NCBI RefSeq assembly: GCF_900156345.1
Contig: NZ_FTPP01000003.1
Span: 310,001-374,000 of the forward strand
Direction of reading: 5' to 3'
From: Pontibacter indicus
Lineage (GTDB): Bacteria > Bacteroidota > Bacteroidia > Cytophagales > Hymenobacteraceae
DNA length: 64,000 nt
Part shown: one piece after another, positions 24,093-31,684 of the stretch
How positions within the stretch are numbered: position 1 is the stretch's first letter
Layout of the letters: each line of letters begins with the position of its first letter
The notes under the pieces: model-generated
What the model was told of the DNA's origin: nothing
Seen by the model: only the letters and a program-made list of their open reading frames with translations
Databases searched by the model: none
Made by a program: the position numbers and the translations under genes

Positions 24093-26969
24093 TTACAACT
24101 TATACCCCAACTCCAGCCCTTCAGTAAGAAGTCGTTCAGCCTGGCTGTTTTTACCGTGCTGGTGCAGCAGGCTGACCAGGCTTTGACGGGCTTCATAGAG
24201 GTATGGGTTTTCGCGGAGGGCGGCTTCGTAGGCTTTCTGGGCACGCTTTGGCTCCTTCTCCGCTTCCCATATCTTGCCTGAGGCGAACAAAAAGTTGGCT
24301 AGTTCGGCTGGGGTAAGCTGAACGGGCTGTTTTTTGAGCTCATCCTGTGCTCGATTAGTATCACCCAGACCAGCGAATACCCTGGCCAGTAGGGTGGCCT
24401 CGCTGCGGGCGCGTACTTTGCCATTACTAATAGGCTCCAGCAACTGACGGGCAGCTTCTTGGTTGCCTAGCTGCAGCTGCCAGGCGGCCATGCGCACCAT
24501 GTAGCCCGGGCGCGGAGTGCCTGCCGCTGTGAGAATACGTTGCGCTTCTGCCAACGTAGCAATAGCTTCATTATACTTGCCCTGCGTGGCCATCACCTCG
24601 GCATACTGCTGGCGCAGCTCATACTGCTGCGGTTTGCGGGCCACCAACGCTGCCAGGGTGCGCTCTGCCTCCTGCGAAGGAGCGGCTGTGCCACGCAGCC
24701 AGCTGGCGTAGGCCTGCGCCTCATCGCGGCGGTCACGAAGGTAGGTCGAGATCGTGGGGGCGTTCTGCACATAGCGTTCGCCCACGGCAATGGCATCCGA
24801 AATACGCCCATACATCGCATACATCTCCCGGAAAGCCTGGTTCATGCGGGCGCGGGTCAGCAGGTCATCCTCCAACAAAAGGGCCTGCTCATACCTGGAC
24901 TGCTGCTCTTGCACAGCGCGTCGCGCCGTAAGCTGATTGGCCCTGCGTCGCGCCTCCAGCAGTTCTGCCTCGGCGGTGTAGATCGGTGCGTATTCCTTAT
25001 TCACTTTCTGCGCACGCTGCAGCCATTGCTGCGCTTCGTCAAAGGCCAGCTGCCGTTGCTTCAAACCAGCATAAGCCAGCAGAGCGGGTTGATAATTGGC
25101 GTCCCAGGTGAGGGCAGAGTCAAGTAGTGCGGCGGCTCTCGGGTAGTTTTGAGCCCGGGTTTCGCGTTCGGCCAGGTTCAGGTATACCTGCGCCCAGTTG
25201 CTAGCCATGGCTTGTTTGTCGCCGGCGAGGTAAGCTTGCTGCCTTTTCACGAGCTTGTCCAGGAAGGTATACAGCTCTGGATCTTTTGCTTTCAGGTCGC
25301 CGGTCGTGTTGATGGACTTGTGGTTGAGCGGATGCACTTTCACGGGCTCAAAATAAGCCGGATAGGTCTGCGCCAGGTACTCGTGCTCGTTGTTGGCCGA
25401 ATAATAGTCGAGCGTGCGGTTTTCCTTCATCGCATTCTGGTACAGACGGCGCACTTCTCGATTCTCGGCATCGGTGAACACTCGTCCGTGAAACTGGTGC
25501 ACATATTCATGCAGCACCACGTTGCGCTCCAGGTATGAGCCACGCACCACGTACTCAATGGCCGCCGCACCGCTTCCCACCCCCCGTATGTCCATCCACT
25601 GACGATTGTCGAAGGTGGTAGCCTGCCGGAAGAAGGGAGAATTCATGGCAATGGCCAGGTCAATGTGCAGCGGCGGAATCACGAACTTCTCGCCCTGTCG
25701 CGACAGGAATGGAAAGTACACCGTGCTGGCGTACAGCTGCGACCAGACCATTTTCTTCACCGTCTCTCCCGGATAGTAGGTCACGTCCGGAAACACCCGG
25801 GCAAAATTCACCGGATCTTTGATCTCCGTCCGTTGGATCACCTGTGTGAGCGAATCGTAGGCGGCCAGGTATACGAGCTGCTTCTGTTTGATGACAGCGG
25901 CCAAAGCATTATGCGCCGGACCGTAGTGTTTCTTTTTGTGGAGGATGCGCTGAAAAATCACTTCCGCCGAATCGAGGCGCGGCTGTCGAGGCAGGTCGAA
26001 TGCCATGTAGTAAGCAGACCCGCGCAGCATGTCGGGCAGCACTGAAGTGGGGTAAGCCTGTTGCACTTTGCGCACCTCGGTAAGTGCTTCCTGTAATTTA
26101 TTTTGTGAGATTAATTGATCGACGGGCTGCAGGGCCTTGCGCACGGCCTCGTCTTCAGGCTGGGCATAGTCGGCGTACGTGAGGTTGGTGTGGCCGTTGC
26201 CCCAGTGCCAGTGCGTGACGTAGTGCAGCGGGTTGAGTTCAAGGGCCATTTCCCATTGCGCGGCCATAGCATTGAGCTGTGTGGCATCTACCCGGCGCCA
26301 GATGGCATAGCCGTAGTTGAAGCGGGCATCGGCATCAAACGGGTCGAGGGTCAGGCTTTTGAAAAGGGGTTTTTCGGCCTCTTCAGGTTTCTGGTCCCAG
26401 AACAGCACATCGGACTCCAGCAGGTAGGCAGCGGCATTGTTCGGGTTCCAACGCTGCACCTTCAGCGCCTGTGCCAAAGCCTCGTTATACTTCTTCTGCA
26501 GCATGAAAATGCGCCCTACCAGCAAAGCCGCCTCCTCATCTTTTGGATTGACACGCAGCAGTTTTTGAGCCGTAGCCATCGCCTTTGGCAGCTCCCAGGC
26601 CTGTATCTGCAACTTGCTTTGCAAGAGCAGGGCCATCCTGTTGGCAGGTTCCTGCTTCAGCACCTCTTCTACGAGCGCATCGGCTGCATGATACTCGTGC
26701 CGCAGCATCGCCAGCCGGGCTTTAGCTAATTTCACGGCAGGCGAAACGGGCGCTGATTTGAGTAATGATTCAGCTTCCTGCCACATCCCTAGGTCCAACA
26801 TGTGATTCACTCGGTCGGATAATGGGCTTGTACCCGTTCTTCGAAGGGCACTTCGCTCCTTCTCCAACCTGGCTTTCACTTCGGCTATTTGGTCGGGCTG
26901 CTGGGCGAGGGCAGGTATAGCGACGAGCAACAAGGTATAGCAAAGGCAGGCAATCAGGAGGCGCGGCAT
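24093..26969 (-). CDS. Large TPR protein with an embedded HExxH metallopeptidase-like region
   Basis: The start is placed at MPRLLIACLCYTLLLVAIPALAQ, a good signal peptide; the ATG 30 bases earlier would add MINRLSKTET. The 958-aa protein has TPR units from about 70 to 280 and again from about 600 to the end. Between them is a non-TPR domain with VVLHEYVHQFHGRVF, an HExxH zinc motif near residue 490, and NNEHEYLAQTYPAYFEP about 40 residues later that could supply the third ligand. This suggests a secreted or periplasmic gluzincin-like peptidase on a TPR scaffold. Peptidase activity is inferred only from the motif. Confidence 0.75.
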   Translation of the reverse strand: MPRLLIACLCYTLLLVAIPALAQQPDQIAEVKARLEKERSALRRTGTSPLSDRVNHMLDLGMWQEAESLLKSAPVSPAVKLAKARLAMLRHEYHAADALVEEVLKQEPANRMALLLQSKLQIQAWELPKAMATAQKLLRVNPKDEEAALLVGRIFMLQKKYNEALAQALKVQRWNPNNAAAYLLESDVLFWDQKPEEAEKPLFKSLTLDPFDADARFNYGYAIWRRVDATQLNAMAAQWEMALELNPLHYVTHWHWGNGHTNLTYADYAQPEDEAVRKALQPVDQLISQNKLQEALTEVRKVQQAYPTSVLPDMLRGSAYYMAFDLPRQPRLDSAEVIFQRILHKKKHYGPAHNALAAVIKQKQLVYLAAYDSLTQVIQRTEIKDPVNFARVFPDVTYYPGETVKKMVWSQLYASTVYFPFLSRQGEKFVIPPLHIDLAIAMNSPFFRQATTFDNRQWMDIRGVGSGAAAIEYVVRGSYLERNVVLHEYVHQFHGRVFTDAENREVRRLYQNAMKENRTLDYYSANNEHEYLAQTYPAYFEPVKVHPLNHKSINTTGDLKAKDPELYTFLDKLVKRQQAYLAGDKQAMASNWAQVYLNLAERETRAQNYPRAAALLDSALTWDANYQPALLAYAGLKQRQLAFDEAQQWLQRAQKVNKEYAPIYTAEAELLEARRRANQLTARRAVQEQQSRYEQALLLEDDLLTRARMNQAFREMYAMYGRISDAIAVGERYVQNAPTISTYLRDRRDEAQAYASWLRGTAAPSQEAERTLAALVARKPQQYELRQQYAEVMATQGKYNEAIATLAEAQRILTAAGTPRPGYMVRMAAWQLQLGNQEAARQLLEPISNGKVRARSEATLLARVFAGLGDTNRAQDELKKQPVQLTPAELANFLFASGKIWEAEKEPKRAQKAYEAALRENPYLYEARQSLVSLLHQHGKNSQAERLLTEGLELGYKL

Positions 26970-27086
26970 AGTTTCAGTTTTGGAAAGGCGGTTGATCACC
27001 CTAAATTAAGTCACCTGATGCTCAAGACAAAGGAATTTGGGAAATTGTTGGTTGGTTGATTGTTGATGGTTGTTCGTGCACGATTC

Positions 27087-27106
27087 GGACAGGTCACGAC
27101 CTGTCA
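27087..27106. repeat. GGACAGGTC palindromic element, copy 4
   Basis: GGACAGGTCACGACCTGTCA preceded by GTGCACGATTC and followed by CTACGAGG, same orientation as the copy at 17601. It lies between the TPR gene and the PAP2 gene. Confidence 0.8.
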
Positions 27107-27159
27107 CTACGAGGGTGCGTCTATGCTGCGTAGCACCTCGACGTTAAGGTATAACCTCG

Positions 27160-27873
27160 CTACAAATTTCCCAACTCTCTTCTTGCTGAATTTTCCGACC
27201 TTCCGAAATACCACCGCTCTAGCTTTTTCATAAAATAGATGGCGAGCAGTAGCCAGATGATGCCCAGGGCGTAACCGGCCAACACATCGGTTGCGTAGTG
27301 CACGTTCAGGTAGATGCGGCTGTAACCGATGAGAAGCAGTAAGACCGTGAGAAGCAACACCCAGCACCAGCGCCAGAATGGATGCTTCACCTCCCGCCAT
27401 ACAATGTAGATGAGGAGTCCGTAAAATGAGCCGCCGATCATGGCATGTCCGCTGGGGAAACTTAGTCCGGATTGCTCGAGCATGGCCGTGACAGGCCGTG
27501 GTCGTTCGAAAAGCCGTTTGAGCAACTGGTTGAGCATGGTGCTGGTAAAAGCAATCACCAATACTTTCAAGGCATACCAGCGCATGTGCTGAAACCAGGC
27601 CATCACCAGCACGATAAGAGCAGGTGCCACCAAGAGATAATCGGCAGAGGCAAAAAAAGAGAAAAAGCGCATCAAGCGGGTCATCTCCGCCGAACGGTGC
27701 GTGGCGGCGTATTCAAACAGCGCATTGTCCAGATCGGTGTCCTGCTGGATGAAAACTTCATGCGCCATGAAGCTAAACACAACAACGCAGGCAAAAAACA
27801 ACAGCCCTACCAACACTACTTCTGCCGACAACAGGGCCAACAGTTTCAGCAATTGCTTGGTCAGGCTTTTCAT
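27160..27873 (-). CDS. PAP2 family phosphatase, copy A
   Basis: The 237-aa membrane protein carries the three PAP2 motifs: KRLFERPRPV, SFPSGHAMIGGSFYG and GYSRIYLNVHYATDVLAGYALG. About five or six membrane helices are visible. It would remove phosphate from a lipid phosphate such as phosphatidate or undecaprenyl diphosphate. A paralogue with the same length and order lies at 28855-29562, on the other side of tRNA-Leu. Confidence 0.92.
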   Translation of the reverse strand: MKSLTKQLLKLLALLSAEVVLVGLLFFACVVVFSFMAHEVFIQQDTDLDNALFEYAATHRSAEMTRLMRFFSFFASADYLLVAPALIVLVMAWFQHMRWYALKVLVIAFTSTMLNQLLKRLFERPRPVTAMLEQSGLSFPSGHAMIGGSFYGLLIYIVWREVKHPFWRWCWVLLLTVLLLLIGYSRIYLNVHYATDVLAGYALGIIWLLLAIYFMKKLERWYFGRSENSARRELGNL

Positions 27874-28070
27874 ATCGCAAACATTTTGCTCACTTTACGA
27901 AAGAAGGGAAAGGTTAGGTGAGGTATAGGTGTTTGGGAAGGCCTTGCGGTGTTATTTAGAGAGCAGTGGCTGAATAGGTATAGCGGCATGGCGATGGCAG
28001 TCGGTTTAGACACTCGCGGGAGCTGCGCACATCGCGAGGTCTTCAGATATAGCTTGACAGAATTACGCCG

Positions 28071-28345
28071 TCATCCCCCTACCCCCTTCGAAGGGGGACT
28101 TTTCTGCCGCTGCCAGTACACAGGTATAGTTTCGTAGTTGATGTTAAAGACCACTGGCAGGTATAGCAAGACTAACTTGCACGCTCACGATGAAACAAGT
28201 AGCGGTGCCAGGTGCACCAAATGACACTCCACTGTTTGAGCGGTCAGCGAGTTTGGAGGGTCTTGACTTTTTTGCTTACTGGGGGTAGGGGCTCTCGATT
28301 TTTGTGTCAAGACAAAAAGTGAGTGCCCGCCGCACAGGCGAAAAG
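28071..28345. repeat. Composite dispersed repeat, copy A
   Basis: Shares a head (CATCCCCCTACCCCCTTCGA, then ACTTTT and TTCGTAGT) and a longer tail (AAGACTAACTTGC, CTCCACTGTTTGAGCG, AGTGAGTGCCCGCCGCACAG) with the copy at 37491-37871. It has no intact frame. Between head and tail copy B carries about 100 extra bases. Confidence 0.8.
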
Positions 28346-28405
28346 CCAGCTACGCAGTAGCATAGTTGCTATAACTGCAGTAGAGGCTGCTACAAGTTCC
28401 CCTTG

Positions 28406-28474
28406 CTATACCTATACTTGAACACGGGATGTGACATCCCCAGCAGGTTGCTTTCGGATCTGGAGATCCGAAAG
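28406..28474. repeat. Two-hairpin palindromic module, unit 1
   Basis: CTATACCTATACTTG (28406-28420), then the perfect palindrome GGGATGTGACATCCC (28426-28440), ten bases, and a second palindrome with 11-bp arms CTTTCGGATCT and AGATCCGAAAG around GG (28451-28474). Unit 2 at 28522 repeats the layout with different stem sequences. Confidence 0.75.
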
Positions 28475-28521
28475 AGCTTCTTTTTAGAGCGCTTTTTGTA
28501 GAATGCTGGTTTTATTTGCCC

Positions 28522-28578
28522 CTATACCTATACTTGGGCCAGAGGCCCCACGATAGTAGTCACGAGCGTGGACGCTCG
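28522..28578. repeat. Two-hairpin palindromic module, unit 2
   Basis: CTATACCTATACTTG (28522-28536) runs into the palindrome GGGCCAGAGGCCC (28536-28548), then about 14 bases and CGAGCGTGGACGCTCG (28563-28578), arms of 7 around GG. The lead word and order match unit 1, but neither stem does. Confidence 0.75.
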
Positions 28579-28604
28579 CGCCATATTCAAAGAGGCCTAA
28601 AAAC

Positions 28605-28634
28605 AAAAAAGCCGGCTTTGCAGCCGGCTTTTTT
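28605..28634. terminator. Bidirectional terminator downstream of tRNA-Leu
   Basis: AAAAAAGCCGGCT, a TTGC loop and AGCCGGCTTTTTT form a strong hairpin with A and T tracts on its two sides. It lies 15 bases beyond the 3' end of the minus-strand tRNA. Confidence 0.88.
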
Positions 28635-28648
28635 ACATTTTGAATTTG

Positions 28649-28730
28649 TGCGCACGGGGAGAGTCGAACTCCCACGCCCGAAGGCACAGGCTTCTGAGAC
28701 CTGCACGTCTACCAATTCCGCCACGTGCGC
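28649..28730 (-). tRNA. tRNA-Leu (anticodon CAG)
   Basis: The minus strand folds as a class II tRNA of 82 bases: acceptor arms GCGCACG (28724-28730) and CGTGCGC (28650-28656), D arm with GGAATTGGTAGAC, anticodon stem CAGGT/GCCTG with loop CTCAGAA (anticodon CAG), a variable arm with TGCCTTCGGGC, and T arm GGGAGTTCGACTCTCC. The discriminator is A and the CCA end is not encoded. It reads CUG leucine codons, abundant in the GC-richer genes here. Confidence 0.95.
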
Positions 28731-28854
28731 GCTGGTAGTAATCAAAATGTGTTTCCCAAAAACCCTTTAACCCTTGTTGATTGGGATTGCAAAGGTATAA
28801 CAGAAATTATTATCTGCAATAGTCTACCCGAAAAAAAATTACGCTCACTAAAAA

Positions 28855-29562
28855 TCACTCCTCCTCTACCACAGGAGCAATCTCCTTGCGGGTATATTTC
28901 TCGATGCGGCGCAGCAGCGAAATGCCAATGATAACCCACAGAATACCAGCGGCAAAACCCGCCACCACATCAGTCGCAAAATGCACGCGCAGGTAAATTC
29001 TGCTGAACCCGATGAGCAAAATAAAAATGACGAGCAGGGCCACTAAAAAATTTCGGAGGGGCTTCGACTCCACATGTTTCCAGGTGAGGTAGATGAGCAG
29101 ACTGTAGAATGAGGCGGCTACCATGGAGTGGCCACTCGGAAAGCTCAGGCCGGAGGCATCGACCAAGGGCATGGTGGGGCGCTCCCTGTCGAAAAAGAAC
29201 TTAAGCACCAGGTTGAGCGAGATACTGCCCAGTGCCACCACAGGCACTTTCAGCGAATACCACTTGTGTCGCCGCACGAACAGGAAATAAGCGATCAGCA
29301 ACAGCCCGGCTGCCGTCATAAAGTGGCGGGACGCGAAGAAGGTGATGAACTCGATGAAATTGGTAAAGCCATCGCTGCGCATATCGGCGGCTACTGCAAA
29401 AGCCGCTTCGTCGAACTTCATTGGGCCAGAGGCCTCCACCACCTGGGCGCTTACATAAAGAAAGACCAGCACACAGGCCAGAAAAACCACCATCACGAAA
29501 ACCAGTTCGAGGGTGAACAAGGCAAAGCCCGCTGCCAGCTTTTTATAGAAGTTTCGTATCAT
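28855..29562 (-). CDS. PAP2 family phosphatase, copy B
   Basis: The 235-aa paralogue of the gene at 27160 has the same motifs: KFFFDRERPT, SFPSGHSMVAASFYS and GFSRIYLRVHFATDVVAGFAAG, and a similar N-terminus (FALFTLELVFVMVVFLACVLVF). The two probably arose by duplication, with the tRNA and repeats now between them. Substrate preference may differ; nothing in the motifs tells them apart. Its stop is 3' of a poorly structured stretch before the tRNA. Confidence 0.92.
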   Translation of the reverse strand: MIRNFYKKLAAGFALFTLELVFVMVVFLACVLVFLYVSAQVVEASGPMKFDEAAFAVAADMRSDGFTNFIEFITFFASRHFMTAAGLLLIAYFLFVRRHKWYSLKVPVVALGSISLNLVLKFFFDRERPTMPLVDASGLSFPSGHSMVAASFYSLLIYLTWKHVESKPLRNFLVALLVIFILLIGFSRIYLRVHFATDVVAGFAAGILWVIIGISLLRRIEKYTRKEIAPVVEEE

Positions 29563-29654
29563 GCATGTTTGGGGTCTCGGTTCAAATGTTGGCTAAGTAT
29601 ACGCCTGACCTGTAATTACGTATGCAAAGCCATTGGGTAAAGACATGACAACGT

Positions 29655-30227
29655 ATGGGCCAGACCACCAGACTCTTCATCGCAGCACCGCTTCCTGACG
29701 GGCTCAAGCAGTTTTTTACCGAGCAGGCCAGCAGGTATAAGAGCGATGCCATCAGGCAAGTTCCAACCGAGAACCTGCATCTGACGCTCTACTTTATCGG
29801 AAACGTACCGGCCAGTCAGCTGCCTGCTATCGAGGATGTGACCGCCCACATGGCGCAGCAGTTCGCGCCCTTTACGCTATACCTGGAGGCCATTGAGCCT
29901 GGCCCCAAGCCCCGGTCCCCGCGCCTGATCTGGGCCCGCTTTAAGAACCAGCCTGACTTTGCCCAACTAAGTCGTAGCCTCACACAAGCACTTTCGGATG
30001 AGCCGTCCCTCAACCGCGAGCCCAAACCGCACGTTACACTTGCCCGCTTTCGTAAGGACCGTCCGGTGCCTCACGACCTTGAAACCCATTACCCTGATGC
30101 CCCGATTACGCTGCAGGTAAACGAGATAGCAGTCTGGCATTCAGAACTGGGTTCACCTCACCCCCGCTATTGCATTCTGCAGCGCTATCCGCTCACAGGC
30201 AACCACCCAGACGGCAAAACAGTATGA
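29655..30227 (+). CDS. thpR: RNA 2',3'-cyclic phosphodiesterase
   Basis: The 190-aa protein is a 2H phosphoesterase of the LigT/ThpR group: LFIAAPLPDGLKQFF at the start, LHLTLYFIGNV with H42-x-T44, and PHVTLARFRKDRP with H126-x-T128. Such enzymes hydrolyse 2',3'-cyclic phosphates on RNA. It is followed after 33 bases by the cinA-like gene on the same strand. Confidence 0.92.
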   Translation: MGQTTRLFIAAPLPDGLKQFFTEQASRYKSDAIRQVPTENLHLTLYFIGNVPASQLPAIEDVTAHMAQQFAPFTLYLEAIEPGPKPRSPRLIWARFKNQPDFAQLSRSLTQALSDEPSLNREPKPHVTLARFRKDRPVPHDLETHYPDAPITLQVNEIAVWHSELGSPHPRYCILQRYPLTGNHPDGKTV

Positions 30228-30260
30228 GAATCACCCTTAATTTGAAGCAAACAAGACTCT

Positions 30261-30752
30261 ATGAATCAAACGGAGCTTACTGAACTGAACATGATGCTGA
30301 AAGACAATGGCCTGACCGTTGCCTTTGCGGAGAGTTGCACGGCCGGCATGCTGTCATCTGAACTGGTAAAAGCCAAAGGCAGCAGCGATGTGCTGATCGG
30401 CAGCATGGTGGTATACAATGTAGAAGCCAAGAAGAAACTCCTGGGTGTGAAAGTGGACACGCTCGACCTCTACACGGCCGAATCGCAGCAGGTAACCAAC
30501 GAGATGGTGATGGGCCTGAAAAAAGCGCTGAACGCCGACATCAGCGTGGCTACCACAGGCCTCGCGGGCGCTGGAGGTTCCGAAACATCCGAAAAGCCGG
30601 TGGGCACGATCTTCGTTTCCTTTCTCTATGATGGCAAGGCAGAGGAGTTCCGGGAAGTGTTTAAAGGCAACAGCCTGAGCCTGCTCAAGCAGTTCACCGA
30701 TTATGTGCTCGAAAAGCTGAAAGGGATTGTAGAGGAGCATTATAGTCGCTGA
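30261..30752 (+). CDS. CinA family protein (NMN amidohydrolase type)
   Basis: The 163-aa protein is the stand-alone CinA C-terminal domain: GLTVAFAESCTAGMLSSELV, GSMVVYNVEAKKKLLGV, and ATTGLAGAGGSETSEKPVGTIFVSF. Members with this domain deamidate nicotinamide mononucleotide (PncC) in pyridine nucleotide recycling. The N-terminal MoaB-like domain of full CinA is absent, as in PncC. It is probably cotranscribed with thpR. Confidence 0.88.
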   Translation: MNQTELTELNMMLKDNGLTVAFAESCTAGMLSSELVKAKGSSDVLIGSMVVYNVEAKKKLLGVKVDTLDLYTAESQQVTNEMVMGLKKALNADISVATTGLAGAGGSETSEKPVGTIFVSFLYDGKAEEFREVFKGNSLSLLKQFTDYVLEKLKGIVEEHYSR

Positions 30753-30785
30753 TCTTTATGACGAACTATGGGGTTTACTACTCTT

Positions 30786-30954
30786 GTCATTTCGACCAGA
30801 GGGAGAAATCTGGAACAATAGTAGTATGTTAGTACCTTCGATCTTGAATTTTGTCATTCAATGGATTCCGGTTCGGATGGATTTTGCCACTCAACTGGTA
30901 AGAGAAAAAAATAGTTAGAAACACTCCAGATTTCTCACTAGCGTTTGAAATAAC
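30786..30954. repeat. GTCATTTCG inverted-repeat element, copy 2
   Basis: The left end GTCATTTCGACCAGAGGGAG followed by AAATCTGGA is matched by a right end that reads GTTATTTCAAACGCTAGTGA then GAAATCTGGA on the other strand. The 169-base element has no coding capacity and shares end words with the element at 18510. Confidence 0.75.
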
Positions 30955-30981
30955 ATAACCGATAGGGCCTGACGCAAATCC

Positions 30982-31626
30982 GTGCACAACACCAACTTTA
31001 ACCGAATCGCCCCCGTCTACGATAGCCTTTCACGGCTGGTGTTTGGTAACTCGCTTCGGCGTGCACAGACAACACATCTAGCGCTTATACCTGAACAGGC
31101 CAAGGTGCTGCTGATCGGAGGAGGCTCCGGCTGGCTGCTGGAGCAGTTGCTGAATTGCCGTCCCTTAGTAAAAGTCACCTACCTGGAGGTTTCTTCCAAC
31201 ATGTTGCAACTAGCCCGGCGGCGTATTGAGCAGCGTACACCAAAAGCGCTTACAGGTATAGATTTCCGTCTAGGAGATGAAAACAGCCTGCAGCCCGACG
31301 AAACATTTGACATCATCCTCACTCCCTTCCTGCTCGATCTTTTTCCGGAGGAGCGGCTAAACTACCTGATGAACCGGTTAAACGCTGCATTGCGTCTGCA
31401 AGGGCTTTGGCTTTTCAGTGATTTCTGGCCAGCACAGACGCCGGCGCCCGTTTGGCAGCGCCTGCTGCTCAAAAGCATGTATACCTTTTTCGGTTCGGTA
31501 AGTAATGTAGAGGCCATCAGACTACCTGACTTTAACGCTCACTTTGCCAGGCAACCGCTGTTTTTAGAGGCTTCTGCCAGCTTTTACAGCGGTCTGGTGC
31601 AGGCCAGAGCCTACCGGAAGGTATAG
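30982..31626 (+). CDS. Class I SAM-dependent methyltransferase
   Basis: The 214-aa protein starts at GTG (30982) with FNRIAPVYDSLSRLVFG, a common start of UbiE-like methyltransferases. Motif I is KVLLIGGGSGWLLEQLL, followed by VTYLEVSSNMLQLARRR, DIILTPFLLDLFPEERL and LFSDFWPAQ. The substrate is unknown. The gene ends in the word AAGGTATAG, so the AGGTATA motif provides its stop codon. It is followed after 58 bases by the M61 peptidase gene. Confidence 0.85.
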   Translation: MHNTNFNRIAPVYDSLSRLVFGNSLRRAQTTHLALIPEQAKVLLIGGGSGWLLEQLLNCRPLVKVTYLEVSSNMLQLARRRIEQRTPKALTGIDFRLGDENSLQPDETFDIILTPFLLDLFPEERLNYLMNRLNAALRLQGLWLFSDFWPAQTPAPVWQRLLLKSMYTFFGSVSNVEAIRLPDFNAHFARQPLFLEASASFYSGLVQARAYRKV

Positions 31627-31684
31627 CCGCTTTGCGCGACAGCTATAAAATTCCTACTTTTAGTTTCGAACCAAACAACCCTTT

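Noticed and set aside
27949..28137. Plus-strand frame between PAP2 and the repeat region
   Set aside because: Contains repeat sequence and has no homology I recognise; codon use is irregular.
28484..28770. Short frames over the tRNA and palindromes
   Set aside because: They read through tRNA-Leu and hairpins and show no coding character.
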